A stretch of DNA of 26,850 bases from Candidatus Zixiibacteriota bacterium (GCA_030588275.1 JAUUYJ010000003.1:1-26850), one strand, 5' to 3'; shown: positions 1 through 9,196, counted from the stretch's first letter. The notes: a model not told the origin generated them from the sequence alone. Numbers and translations: made by a program.

Positions 1-1
1 G

Positions 2-1462
2 CAAGGGATGTTTTGTACGCTGTTAACTACATATATCGGTCTGTATCCGGCCGCATTTATTGGGCAACCGGATATGGAAGTTGTTGTATGGGATGACGAC
101 GGATTCGGCTATCCCGGCACCGAGCTGGGTCGCGTTCTGGTTCCGTTTGCTAACCTTCCGGTAGCGATGGGGTATGTTACCGTCGATCTGAGTCTGTTAA
201 ATTCGGGAGAGCCGTTTGTTTTCGCCGACGGGGCTGAGTATCACGTTGGCCTCACCTGCCCCAATCAAGAGACAGATGTAACCTCTCTGGCAATTCTTTC
301 AGATGATGGTAGTCAGGGGCAGATACGTAGTTCTGAATTCTGGAATGGCCAATGGGGATTCATGCTTGATGACTGGGGGATTGATGTTAATTTTCTGATC
401 GGTGTTGATGTTTGCTGTGCGCCGATTCCATTTTCTGAGTGTGTCCGGCAAAGCTACGATGTCGGGACTGAATATTATTGGACACAACCGAACTCCTACG
501 GTGACGATTATTATAACATGAGAATGTCGGCTATTCATGGCCGAGATACATTGGCCGGAATTGGCCTGACATTATATCAACCGGGAACGGTCGGAACGCC
601 CGACCTGGATCTTTTTGTCTGGGGATCGCTGGGAGGATGGCCGGACCTGTCTAACGTGATTTACCAGACGACGGTTGCTCACGTAGATATCGCCTGGTTT
701 CCTGACTATGTCCATGTCGATATGAAGAGTGAAAATATTGTGGTTAGTTCCGATTTTCATGTCGGCTGGTCAACCAATGAAGCAAGCGATCCTAACGGAG
801 TTTTGGCTGGATTATCGGACAATGGTGTGTATGGTACTGGAAGAAGTAGCTTCTGTCTTGAAACGGCAGGGTGTGTTTGGACTTCAATGTATGATAATTA
901 TGGGATGGATGTCAATTTCCAGATCTATGCCGATGTCTGCGAGGATCAATATAATAACTGCTCGACTCAGTTTGAATATTGTAACCTGGCCTATTTCTGG
1001 CGCCTGCCGGATCGATTCGGAGATATTGGAAATTATCAAAAAATAACAGGTGGGTTTACCCCATGCCGGTTGGAAAAAGTTAGGTTGGCTTTGTATGATT
1101 GGGATGAGCCGAACTCTTATTCACAAAACTCTGAGGTACAAGTTTATCTGGCCAATGGACCGGATGGATTGCCCGGAACCAAGCTGGGTGGGGTGATTCT
1201 AACTCCGGCCGATTACGTATTATTTCCCGGCATGACCGAAGTTGATTTTTCTGCCCAGTCGATAATCTTTCTCGGTGATATCTGGGTTGGGATCGAATCG
1301 TTCGCCACCGATACGCTTGAGGGGATCGCGACCCTTTCGGACGACGGCTCCTGCGGTAATCGGCAATCGGCTGAGAACTGGAATGGACAGTTTGGCTATA
1401 TGATTGACGATTGGGGAATCGATCTGAACTTTATTATGGAAGTGGAGATATGTTGTGAAGAG
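2..1462 (+). repeat. Three tandem protein modules of about 140-170 residues
   Basis: Three diverged copies lie within the first gene, ending near 425, 950 and 1462. Copies 1 and 3 are closest: both carry LSDDGS, then a WNGQ(W/F)G segment, then DDWGID and N-F-hydrophobic residues before a Cys-Cys. Copy 2 keeps LSDNG and the MDVNFQIYADVC ending but is otherwise degenerate. The copies differ at many third positions, so the duplication is old. The first copy may be incomplete because the window starts inside the gene. Confidence 0.75.
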
Positions 1463-4400
1463 CCACCTCCAAATCCGTGCGGACCGGGGGCAGACTGGCC
1501 TACTTCGGGCGGCAATTTCCGCCGGACCTCGGCGACTGCTTCAACAACCGGGGATGCCAAGTGCAAGCAAACCCTCTTATGGACCGACAACGATCCTTCC
1601 GGGTTTATTTATTCCCGACCGATTATTTACGATAATGTCTTGATCGTCTCATACAACGATTTCCTGCGTGGGTACGATGTTAATAGCGGAGCGATACTTT
1701 GGACCATCTCTGGGTTGCCGTATATCGGTAGCGGGTTGCGGAATTCGGTTACCGCCTATGAAGGGTACGTTTACTTTGGTGGTGGGAACGCTCGTAGTTT
1801 CAGTCGGGCTGATGTTTATACCGGAGTTGTTGATTGGAGTCGAAATGTCTTAAACGATCCGTTGGCCGGTAATACTATCTATATCACCTCTGTTATTTTA
1901 GACGGTGTTGTTTATTTTGGTACCGGCGCCGGGGAGTTGTATGCGCTTGATATAAGTACCGGGCTAAATTTTCCGGGATGGTCGGTTAATCCGGTAATGC
2001 TTGATGGTGATATTTTGCAGACCTTATCATGCAACGATTATGATCAAATCTATGTTGGCACCGATGGACTGTTTGGAAATGGCAACGGCACCCTGTATGC
2101 GATATATGCCTCCTCCGGATTTATCAACTGGGCTCTGACCAACGATGGGACCGGGAGCGGACTATTGGGATACGAAATTGACCGTGATAGCACTTATTCG
2201 GTGACGACCGAAATTCTTCAGGGTCCCATCGGGTATGATAATAGTACCGACCAACTTTTCTTTATGACAGCCTTCTCAAACGAAATAGCCGGGGCACCAT
2301 CCGGCGGACGTTATTCGGTTTCGGCAACTAATGGCTCGGTTCTCTGGGCTATGCCGGGTCGCTTCCCGCGCTTTTCCGGGCCGGTGATTGAACAGAATAA
2401 TTTGGTATATTTTACCGCTCTTCGAGGCTGGACCAGCGAACCGACCGCGACCGATGCTGTGGTCAAATATTCCGGAGCAATATATTGGCAGACGGATGAA
2501 TGCTTCAATGCACTCAACTGGGTTGAAGGAGTGATTGACTGTCAACCGTTATCGGCAGATTTACTTTACGTGGGTAACATTGATGCTCAATTTATTGTCC
2601 TGAACAGTGAAGATGGTTCTTCAGAATTTGAACACAATTATCTTGCAACCGGTAGTAACCGGGGTGTGGGAGCGGCGATTGATGCTACTCATGTAATCTT
2701 TACCAATCGGCAGGGAGATATTTTTGTCTTTACCAATCAGGCCGACCGACCTCGCCTTAAAATCTTATGCAATGGATGTGATCGGTATGAGCCAGTACCA
2801 TTTTTCTCTTCGTCCAGTTTCATCGTAACCTTTGAAGATGTCTTTATGAACAACGGTTGTGCCGACCTGGAATTTAGCCTGTCGGTCGATACCGAAGCAC
2901 CTGTCTCAATTACCACTGTTAATCCACAACGGATCGACCGGATGTCGATGCTTGCTGACCGATTGGTAGAAAATGACTATCCAATTTTGACCGCCAAGTT
3001 GGCCTTCACGATGCGAATTGACAGCGATGAACTCGATCCTGAGTTTTATGTTTCCGCCTATAGCAAGGATTCATACAGCACAACCGCCGCTTATGCACCA
3101 CCAGCCTGGCTAAACGGTATTGTTGTGTCGAGCGGCATATTGGCACCGGGTGAATCATTTGACATTCAGTATGATGTCAACGGTCCGTTGGTCACCAGGG
3201 GACAGCATTCTGCTTATGTCACGATTTCGACTAACGATCAGTATTATCTGAACAGCAGTATCGATCCGGTTTGTCAGTTAGGCGTTCTGGGTGGCTGTTT
3301 GCAGGCTGAGGATGTATTGGTCTTTGGTCAGGCGGAACAGAACCGGGCACCGGTCCACAATACCGGAGAATTTGGTAACCAAAACAGCAATAATCTTTTT
3401 GAATTTGACGGGGATGATTTGATGTTTTGGCAGGGTGGTCTCTTTTTCTCAGCCGCTCCGACCGGCGGAAATAATTTAACCGCTCCGTTTAGGATGGCCT
3501 GGACGACCGATTCGTGGCATGGTGCTGATCCGCCCGATTTCTGGAATTCCCTGTTGCCCGATCCGAACAGATGCGGCAGTTGTGAACCGTTCGTAACGCC
3601 CGATCCGATTCTTATGGGACGGATGACGCATGATGGTGGGGCGACCTATGACAATCTGTACGGGTACGGGGCTGTCTATCGTTACATCGATTCGGTTATT
3701 AATTTCGACTGCTTTGGTTCTGGGTGGGACTGGTCCAACGCTTCGTGCGAATTTGATAATGCTTTGACTTTGGGGATTGCGGTTGACGAGCAGATGTATG
3801 GTGTTATCGGCGAGGCACGGTTAAATAACGTCATTATATACCGTCTTGATGTCGAAAATCGAAACCATCCGTCTCCGATTGATGATATTTATGTCGGTGC
3901 TTTCCAGGACTTCGATCTGCAGAACAACGGATTTGACGCCTGGAAATTCGACGCCGGTAATTCTATTGCGTGGGGTGCATCGTGCGCAGGAGTCGATGTC
4001 AGCCATACCAAAGTTGCCGGGATGGGGAAAATCCCTATGGATGTTGATCCGATGATCGGTGTCCGAACGATTGATGCGCGGCAGGCGATGTGGCATGACG
4101 ATAATATCGCACTCGACTCAATGTATTACTGGATGACGCAGGAACCGGGGCAAACGGCTCAAGCTGGCATTGAGCTGGCCTGGCCCTGTGATAACATCAC
4201 CGAAAGTGATGATCGGGATGCCTGGTTTAGTTTCACACGTCTGAACTTTGACCCTAATGGTCAGTACAATTTTGGCCTGTACTTTTTCGCCGAGACTGAT
4301 GGTGATGTCAATAACGACGCCGAATATGTCGACCTGGCACTTCTTGTCAATCAGTTTTGTGGCTTCTCACGCGGCGATATAAACGACGATGGCCTGATCA

Positions 4401-4597
4401 ATCTGGCCGATGTCGTTGCCCTGAATCTCATTCTTCATGGTGGAAATGGCCCACTGTTTGAACATCTGGCTGACGTGAACAACGATGGTTATGTTAATAT
4501 TGCCGATGTTCTGCATTTGGCCAATTACTATTTTGATTGCACCTGTACCGCTCCTCCGCCGGTAGGCGCCTGGGTTCTTCCGGTTATTTGTCCATAA
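2..4597 (+). CDS. Secreted multidomain protein: three related modules, PQQ-like beta-propeller, dockerin (5' partial)
   Basis: The frame is open to the left window edge, so the true start and any signal peptide lie upstream; residues are counted from the Met at 8. Residues 1-485 hold three related modules, each ending with an acidic strand and, in two, a Cys-Cys pair (VDVCC, VEICC). Residues about 490-917 look like a PQQ-type beta-propeller, with recurring blades such as YALDISTG and SVSATNGSVLW. A region with many paired cysteines and no family I recognise runs to about 1435. Residues about 1437-1510 hold three dockerin-like calcium loops (GDVNND, GDINDDGLINLADV, ADVNNDGYVNIADV), the last two forming a canonical dockerin I pair. 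The protein is probably extracellular. It lacks the sorting tail of the two proteases downstream. The substrate is unknown, and no catalytic motif is visible. Confidence is high that it is a real secreted protein and low about its role. Confidence 0.88.
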   Translation, partial: QGMFCTLLTTYIGLYPAAFIGQPDMEVVVWDDDGFGYPGTELGRVLVPFANLPVAMGYVTVDLSLLNSGEPFVFADGAEYHVGLTCPNQETDVTSLAILSDDGSQGQIRSSEFWNGQWGFMLDDWGIDVNFLIGVDVCCAPIPFSECVRQSYDVGTEYYWTQPNSYGDDYYNMRMSAIHGRDTLAGIGLTLYQPGTVGTPDLDLFVWGSLGGWPDLSNVIYQTTVAHVDIAWFPDYVHVDMKSENIVVSSDFHVGWSTNEASDPNGVLAGLSDNGVYGTGRSSFCLETAGCVWTSMYDNYGMDVNFQIYADVCEDQYNNCSTQFEYCNLAYFWRLPDRFGDIGNYQKITGGFTPCRLEKVRLALYDWDEPNSYSQNSEVQVYLANGPDGLPGTKLGGVILTPADYVLFPGMTEVDFSAQSIIFLGDIWVGIESFATDTLEGIATLSDDGSCGNRQSAENWNGQFGYMIDDWGIDLNFIMEVEICCEEPPPNPCGPGADWPTSGGNFRRTSATASTTGDAKCKQTLLWTDNDPSGFIYSRPIIYDNVLIVSYNDFLRGYDVNSGAILWTISGLPYIGSGLRNSVTAYEGYVYFGGGNARSFSRADVYTGVVDWSRNVLNDPLAGNTIYITSVILDGVVYFGTGAGELYALDISTGLNFPGWSVNPVMLDGDILQTLSCNDYDQIYVGTDGLFGNGNGTLYAIYASSGFINWALTNDGTGSGLLGYEIDRDSTYSVTTEILQGPIGYDNSTDQLFFMTAFSNEIAGAPSGGRYSVSATNGSVLWAMPGRFPRFSGPVIEQNNLVYFTALRGWTSEPTATDAVVKYSGAIYWQTDECFNALNWVEGVIDCQPLSADLLYVGNIDAQFIVLNSEDGSSEFEHNYLATGSNRGVGAAIDATHVIFTNRQGDIFVFTNQADRPRLKILCNGCDRYEPVPFFSSSSFIVTFEDVFMNNGCADLEFSLSVDTEAPVSITTVNPQRIDRMSMLADRLVENDYPILTAKLAFTMRIDSDELDPEFYVSAYSKDSYSTTAAYAPPAWLNGIVVSSGILAPGESFDIQYDVNGPLVTRGQHSAYVTISTNDQYYLNSSIDPVCQLGVLGGCLQAEDVLVFGQAEQNRAPVHNTGEFGNQNSNNLFEFDGDDLMFWQGGLFFSAAPTGGNNLTAPFRMAWTTDSWHGADPPDFWNSLLPDPNRCGSCEPFVTPDPILMGRMTHDGGATYDNLYGYGAVYRYIDSVINFDCFGSGWDWSNASCEFDNALTLGIAVDEQMYGVIGEARLNNVIIYRLDVENRNHPSPIDDIYVGAFQDFDLQNNGFDAWKFDAGNSIAWGASCAGVDVSHTKVAGMGKIPMDVDPMIGVRTIDARQAMWHDDNIALDSMYYWMTQEPGQTAQAGIELAWPCDNITESDDRDAWFSFTRLNFDPNGQYNFGLYFFAETDGDVNNDAEYVDLALLVNQFCGFSRGDINDDGLINLADVVALNLILHGGNGPLFEHLADVNNDGYVNIADVLHLANYYFDCTCTAPPPVGAWVLPVICP

Positions 4598-4620
4598 TCA
4601 AACAGTTTTATGTTCTAGTC

Positions 4621-4652
4621 AGGCTGACCCTTATTGGGTCAGCCTTTTTTTT
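4621..4652 (+). terminator. Rho-independent terminator of the dockerin-protein gene
   Basis: A perfect 10-bp stem (AGGCTGACCC with GGGTCAGCCT) closes a 5-nt loop and is followed at once by an eight-T run that starts with the last stem base. It lies 23 nt after the stop codon at 4597 and just before the promoter of the next gene. Confidence 0.93.
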
Positions 4653-4671
4653 GTTTTGATCGTTAGACCGC

Positions 4672-4700
4672 TTGAACGGTTTTGCAGTATCGGCTATACT
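4672..4700 (+). promoter_or_regulatory. Sigma70-like promoter giving a predicted leaderless mRNA
   Basis: TTGAAC (4672-4677) and TATACT (4695-4700) are separated by exactly 17 bp. The -10 ends 7 nt before the ATG at 4708, so transcription should start at or one base before the start codon. No Shine-Dalgarno sequence precedes the ATG. The -35 coincides with a TTG codon that would otherwise be read as an upstream start, which argues against that longer reading. Confidence 0.75.
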
Positions 4701-4707
4701 ATATATT

Positions 4708-5496
4708 ATGAAGAGGTGGCGTCTTATAGTAGATGGAGGGCAGAGCGGCCAGTTTAATATGGCGGCTGATGCTTTCCTGCTGAGTAGTTCAGAAAACAGT
4801 TCGTCCTGTCCGACCTTGCGAATATACGATTGGGATAAGCCGACGATAACGATTGGATATCATCAACATCTGGACAATGCTCTTGATCGCTCCCGTCTGG
4901 GATCGACGCCGGTAGTTCGGCGAATTACCGGGGGACGGGCTCTGTTTCACAACGACCAGGCATTGACTTATGCGGTGGCCGGAAATTTCAGTTCCTCACC
5001 TGAGCTGGGTCAATCAATTAAAGAGAGTTATATAGAGATTTCGCGTGCGATAGCAAATTTCTATCATGCGATTGGGATTGAGGTCTGTGTTGCCCAGCGT
5101 GATCGGCCCGTAGTTCTCTCATCGACGCTTGCGGTCCAGAAGGACTGTTTTTCTGCGGTCTCTCGTTGGGAAATTACGTCAGAGGGGCGTAAGCTTGCGG
5201 CCGGTTCACAACGGCGCACAAAGACCGCCATAATGCAACATGGTGTTATAATAATCTCTCCCTCAGCCGGCCACCCGGCTCTAAGGTCAACCACGCAACT
5301 CAATGATGGAGAAGAGGTTTTGTCGGATAGTACAGATCGTTCCAAGTTGACTAAAGCATTAAGCGACGCCTTCTCCATGATTTATGGAGTCGCATTTGAC
5401 AGTAAACCGTTTACACCGGCAGAAATCGTGACGATTAACCAGGATTTGAATCTGTATAGAAATTTAAATAGGGCCGAAAATTTGATTGAACAATAA
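4708..5496 (+). CDS. Lipoate-protein ligase A / octanoyltransferase family protein (LipM-like)
   Basis: This 262-residue protein belongs to the biotin/lipoate ligase and transferase fold. It would attach octanoate or lipoate to E2 or GcvH proteins in the cytoplasm. The family signature is clear: RRITGGRALFHNDQALTY near residues 70-90, then EGRKLAAGSQRR with Lys162, then MQHGVIII. Cys147 sits in KDCF, where Bacillus LipM has its catalytic cysteine, and the length is close to LipM (about 278). This favours an octanoyl-[GcvH or ACP] transferase over an ATP-using LplA, but the choice is an inference from one residue and general layout. The start at 4708 is taken because a promoter occupies the upstream sequence and the fold begins at KRWRLIVDGG. 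The gene stands alone: no lipA or GcvH gene is adjacent, and I see no clear terminator after it. Confidence 0.88.
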   Translation: MKRWRLIVDGGQSGQFNMAADAFLLSSSENSSSCPTLRIYDWDKPTITIGYHQHLDNALDRSRLGSTPVVRRITGGRALFHNDQALTYAVAGNFSSSPELGQSIKESYIEISRAIANFYHAIGIEVCVAQRDRPVVLSSTLAVQKDCFSAVSRWEITSEGRKLAAGSQRRTKTAIMQHGVIIISPSAGHPALRSTTQLNDGEEVLSDSTDRSKLTKALSDAFSMIYGVAFDSKPFTPAEIVTINQDLNLYRNLNRAENLIEQ

Positions 5497-5551
5497 CCGT
5501 CTCTCGACAGTCATAAGGTTGGAGGATTGAGCGGGAAAGGGAAAAAAGCGC

Positions 5552-5581
5552 TTGACTATCCGGGACGGAATGTTGTATTTT
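5552..5581 (+). promoter_or_regulatory. Candidate promoter of the TonB-receptor/PorV/lipoprotein operon
   Basis: TTGACT (5552-5557) is followed after 18 bp by TATTTT (5576-5581), or after 17 bp by GTATTT. A start near 5588 would give a leader of about 185 nt before the ATG at 5774. The -10 is imperfect, so confidence is moderate. Confidence 0.5.
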
Positions 5582-5718
5582 TGACTTTCTTTGGTATTCA
5601 GTTTTCGGGCGGAATCCAAAGGAGCGGATCGCTTTGATGCGATCTATGAATGTTGTGAAATTGGAAAGGTTTGGGTGCAAGGTTTGTCGGGTAAAAACAG
5701 ATCTTATAGGAATCGAAT

Positions 5719-5766
5719 CCCTCACACAAACTCAATCAGGATAGATACTCACCCCAGTGAGGAGGG
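5719..5766 (+). promoter_or_regulatory. Alternative hairpins at the ribosome-binding site of the TonB-receptor gene
   Basis: The ribosome-binding site GGAGGG (5761-5766) lies 7 nt before the ATG at 5774. GTGAGG just before and into it (5757-5762) can pair with CTCAC at 5748-5752 (4-nt loop) or with CCTCAC at 5720-5725. The second pairing would partly hide the site. Whether either forms in vivo is unknown. Confidence 0.35.
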
Positions 5767-5773
5767 TTTCGTT

Positions 5774-8700
5774 ATGCGAAGCCGTGGTTATAGTTATTTG
5801 GCAACCTCATTAATTTTGACGGTTGTTATCTTATTACTTGCCGGTTCAGTTTTCGCCGCTTCTGTTGGTCGTATTAAAGGTGTCGTGACCGACAAGAAAA
5901 CGGGTGAACCGCTGATTGGCGTTTCGATCCAGATTGAAGGAACGACTCAGGGAGCAAAAACCGATTTTGATGGGAACTTTTTGATTCTGTCGGTCTCTCC
6001 GGGAACGTACAATCTGCTCTTCACCGCTATCGGCTATGAAAAGATGAGAATGACCGAAGTAGCTGTTGCGACCGATCAAACCAGTGAAAACAATATTCAG
6101 ATGAAGTCGGCTGTTATTGAAACCGGTAAAGTTGTAACCGTTGTCGGTCGCAGAAAAGGAATCGACATTAACCAGACCGGAACGATTTCGATCAAGACGG
6201 CCCAGCAGATTCAATCGGCACCGGTTGCATCGGTTGACGATATTCTGGCCAAAGAGACCGGAATTACCAGAGATGCCGACGGAGAGCTACACGTTCGTGG
6301 TGGACGATCGGGCGAAACGACCTATCTCGTCGATGGGGTCAACTACTCTGATCCTCTGGGTGGTCGTGCTCCGGTTGATGCCGGTATCAACATCTCCGCC
6401 TCGGCGGTTTTGGAGTTACAGGTTATTAAGGATGGTTTCGACCCGGAATATGGTGAAGCCTTATCCGGAATCGTAAAAATCACCTCTCCGACCGGAAGTG
6501 CGGAAAAGACTCGGACCAATATCAAATTCGATACCGATGATTTCGGAAGCAAAAACCTTAATAAATATTCTGAGAATTACGATGTATTGCAGTTTACGAT
6601 AAGCGGACCGGACCCCTTTCTGACCAACCGCCTTCTGCCTGCTTTGGGGATCAATTATTTTGAGGATAAAGAATTTACTTTCTATCTGTATAGCCGGGCC
6701 TTTAAGACTGACACCCGGACGCCATATTCAAGATACGGAACTCCGGCAACAAGTAAGACCTATCCTGATCTTACCCTTCTCGGAGTAAATGTGCCAGAGC
6801 GCCAGTACAACCTTTATAATATTGATGCTACCTTAGCCTTTAATCCGACGTCCAATATGTCGGTCAAGGCGATGTTTAAAGGATCCTGGAGACACGGAAC
6901 CGATTTCCTCTGGGGTAATCGCTTCTCACCGGCAACGGCACCTGTTTATGATCACAATACCAGAACCTTTTCTTTGCAACTGAAGCAAATCCTTTCCAAA
7001 TCTACCGATTATGAGTTGAACTTTTCTTACTGGGGCTCCCGATATGAGAGTCAGCCGGGCGACCCCAATCATCCAGGGCAAGGGCTTGACCCCGACCAGA
7101 TGTTATTTAGTGACGAGTACGAAACCTTTACCGATATCAACCGGAACTATGTCTTCGATACCTATGAGCCATTTTTAAATATTTGGCCCGATTCAGTCAG
7201 GCATGGTGCCATTTATATTCCACACCGGGATTCATCAGATCTAGTTGTAAACGTTGATGCTCAGGTTGGCGGTAATTGGTTCCCGATGTACGACATGAAT
7301 AATAATGGTTTGATCGATGGGTATGAAGGTGAACCGTTTGTCGATGCCAACGGTAACGGCATGTACGATTACGGTGACCAACTGACCAAAGATGTCAACG
7401 GTAACAACTATTTTGATGAAGCATATCGCGATGTAACGTCACCGACCTGGACAACCAGGGAAGAGCCATATTTGGATGGTGATTCATCTTTGGGAGAACC
7501 GTTCACCGATATCAATCGTAATGGTGTCTATGATCTGGGAATCGACAAATGGGTTACTGCCCTTGATGATTTCCGCAACCAGGATTTGGATCGCAACAAT
7601 GTCTATACCGGCCCAAGTGATCCTTGGCAACCGGGGATTCCGTTTGAAGATTATAATGGTAACGGTGTCTTTGATGAGGCGAACAATCGCTACGATCCGG
7701 GTGAACCATACATTGATGTAAATAAGAATGGTCGCCATGATCTTGGAGGTGACAATGCCTCGGCCTTTTTACTTTACGGCTATGCTCAAGAAGGTACCTC
7801 AAACGAATGGGTTATTGAGCAGGTTGATAAATATACCGCCAAGGGTAACTTCAAAAAAGCCCTCGGTCGTGCTCATGAGGTAAAGGCCGGTTTTGAATTT
7901 CGTAATGAAAGAGTTTCAGTGTCAACCATCGCTGGGTTACAGCGGCGTGATGACAATTCCTTAGACGACGGCAACCCTTATGCTGGTCGTGGGCAGGTGC
8001 GAGATTTTTATTCACGTAATCCCAGTATTGTTGTTTTATATTTCCGTGATAAGATTGAGTACGGTTCACTGGTGGCCTCATTGGGCTTGCGCGCTGATCT
8101 GTTTTTCCAGTCATCTCTGCAAGGTGTTTCGACGGTTCAGGATGAAACCGGGCATACAATTCAGAAGCTCAGAAACAAATTTTCACCTCGGGTTTCGATC
8201 AACTATCCGATTTCAGAACGGGCGATGATTCGTTTTAACTATGGTCATTTCTACGAACTGGCCAGCTATACCAGAATGTATCGCACGGCAAACCCGTTTG
8301 AGCAAGGCGGGGCATCGTTGGTTGGTAATCCCAATCTTGATTATACCAAAACGGTTAATTACACCTTTGGTGTCAACTATGCCTTTACCGATGAGTACGC
8401 TCTGAAAGTATCTGGATTTTATAAAGATTACTTTGATATCATCGCGACCACAGCTTTTATCGATGAAAATGGGTTTTCACCATTTTCCTATTATGACAAT
8501 ACCGATTATGCTCGTGTGCGAGGATTAGAGGTTGAAGTCACTCGAGAGGCTTCCCGTTTTATCAACGGTACCCTTAGTTATGAATATTCCTTTGCCTTCG
8601 GTAAGTCATCTTCTGATTCGGAAAACTATGAGCTTTTCTTAGCCGGTAATGATATTCCGATCAAAGAGAATCCTCTGGATTGGGATATTCGTCACCGAGT

Positions 8701-9142
8701 TAGATTGTGGTTACAATTGTATTTCACCGAGCGGGACAAACCAAGCTTGTTTGGCGTGTCGATTCCTACTGATTGGGATATGTCGGTGACATGGTCGTTC
8801 CAAACCGGATTCCCGTTCAAACCGGATAAATCTTTCCCGGGCTTGATTCTGGACGTGGGTGAGTTACCTCAGGATAACTCGATGCGTTTGCCATCAACGA
8901 CCCAAACCGATGTCAAATTTCACAAGCGCTTTGGTATCTCAAGTATGCGCTATACGTTCCAGATATGGGTCAACAATCTGTTTGACAACCGCAACGTCGT
9001 CAGAGTTTATTCAGCCACCGGTCGGCCGGATACCAACAACAACCAATCAGGTGTTATTGGTGGTGGTACCGAAAGACAGGCTGTGCCGACTAACTGGGGT
9101 CGCGGCCGCCAGATCATTGTTGGATTAGGATTGCAGTTTTAA
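5774..9142 (+). CDS. TonB-dependent-receptor-like outer-membrane protein with carboxypeptidase-regulatory domain and calcium-loop insertion
   Basis: This 1122-residue protein starts with a signal peptide (cut after VFA, residue 28). A carboxypeptidase-D regulatory-like beta-sandwich follows (residues about 31-115, GRIKGVVTDKKTGEPLIGV), then a plug domain (about 140-245, with VRGGRSGETTYLVDGV and GEALSGIVKI). The rest is a beta-barrel ending in GLGLQF with a terminal Phe, as outer-membrane barrels do. Residues about 450-660 carry an array of D-x-N-x-N-G-x-x-D loops (separate entry), presumably on an extracellular loop. The start at 5774 has GGAGGG at 7 nt and directly precedes the signal peptide; the frame is open further up but without those features. 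A PorV-like barrel and a large lipoprotein follow without a terminator, so an uptake or surface-display operon is likely. The substrate is unknown, and I did not identify a clear TonB box. Confidence 0.9.
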   Translation: MRSRGYSYLATSLILTVVILLLAGSVFAASVGRIKGVVTDKKTGEPLIGVSIQIEGTTQGAKTDFDGNFLILSVSPGTYNLLFTAIGYEKMRMTEVAVATDQTSENNIQMKSAVIETGKVVTVVGRRKGIDINQTGTISIKTAQQIQSAPVASVDDILAKETGITRDADGELHVRGGRSGETTYLVDGVNYSDPLGGRAPVDAGINISASAVLELQVIKDGFDPEYGEALSGIVKITSPTGSAEKTRTNIKFDTDDFGSKNLNKYSENYDVLQFTISGPDPFLTNRLLPALGINYFEDKEFTFYLYSRAFKTDTRTPYSRYGTPATSKTYPDLTLLGVNVPERQYNLYNIDATLAFNPTSNMSVKAMFKGSWRHGTDFLWGNRFSPATAPVYDHNTRTFSLQLKQILSKSTDYELNFSYWGSRYESQPGDPNHPGQGLDPDQMLFSDEYETFTDINRNYVFDTYEPFLNIWPDSVRHGAIYIPHRDSSDLVVNVDAQVGGNWFPMYDMNNNGLIDGYEGEPFVDANGNGMYDYGDQLTKDVNGNNYFDEAYRDVTSPTWTTREEPYLDGDSSLGEPFTDINRNGVYDLGIDKWVTALDDFRNQDLDRNNVYTGPSDPWQPGIPFEDYNGNGVFDEANNRYDPGEPYIDVNKNGRHDLGGDNASAFLLYGYAQEGTSNEWVIEQVDKYTAKGNFKKALGRAHEVKAGFEFRNERVSVSTIAGLQRRDDNSLDDGNPYAGRGQVRDFYSRNPSIVVLYFRDKIEYGSLVASLGLRADLFFQSSLQGVSTVQDETGHTIQKLRNKFSPRVSINYPISERAMIRFNYGHFYELASYTRMYRTANPFEQGGASLVGNPNLDYTKTVNYTFGVNYAFTDEYALKVSGFYKDYFDIIATTAFIDENGFSPFSYYDNTDYARVRGLEVEVTREASRFINGTLSYEYSFAFGKSSSDSENYELFLAGNDIPIKENPLDWDIRHRVRLWLQLYFTERDKPSLFGVSIPTDWDMSVTWSFQTGFPFKPDKSFPGLILDVGELPQDNSMRLPSTTQTDVKFHKRFGISSMRYTFQIWVNNLFDNRNVVRVYSATGRPDTNNNQSGVIGGGTERQAVPTNWGRGRQIIVGLGLQF
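7121..7756 (+). repeat. EF-hand/dockerin-like calcium-loop array inside the receptor
   Basis: About eight degenerate copies of a D-x-(N/D)-x-N-G/N-x-x-D loop occur here, often preceded by a G-E-P-F/Y spacer: TDINRNYVFD, YDMNNNGLIDG, VDANGNGMYD, KDVNGNNYFD, TDINRNGVYD, QDLDRNNVYT, EDYNGNGVFD and IDVNKNGRHD. The spacing is irregular (about 15-35 residues) and one spacer (EPYLDGDSS) has lost its loop. Such Asp/Asn-Gly loops bind calcium in dockerins and bacterial EF-hand proteins. Binding here is inferred. Confidence 0.8.
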
Positions 9143-9196
9143 GGATGAGCCTCATTGCGGTTTTATCCTCGATATATAATGAATGGGAGAATAGAA

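Noticed and set aside
4672..4707. TTG start giving the LipM-like protein 12 extra residues
   Set aside because: The TTG is the -35 element of a good promoter, and the family fold begins after the ATG at 4708.
5588..5773. Cobalamin-type riboswitch before the TonB-receptor-like gene
   Set aside because: The conserved cobalamin-box and core sequences are not present in the leader.
7484..7802. Minus-strand and alternate frames across the calcium-loop array
   Set aside because: They arise from the low-complexity Asp/Asn/Gly codons and mirror the receptor gene.
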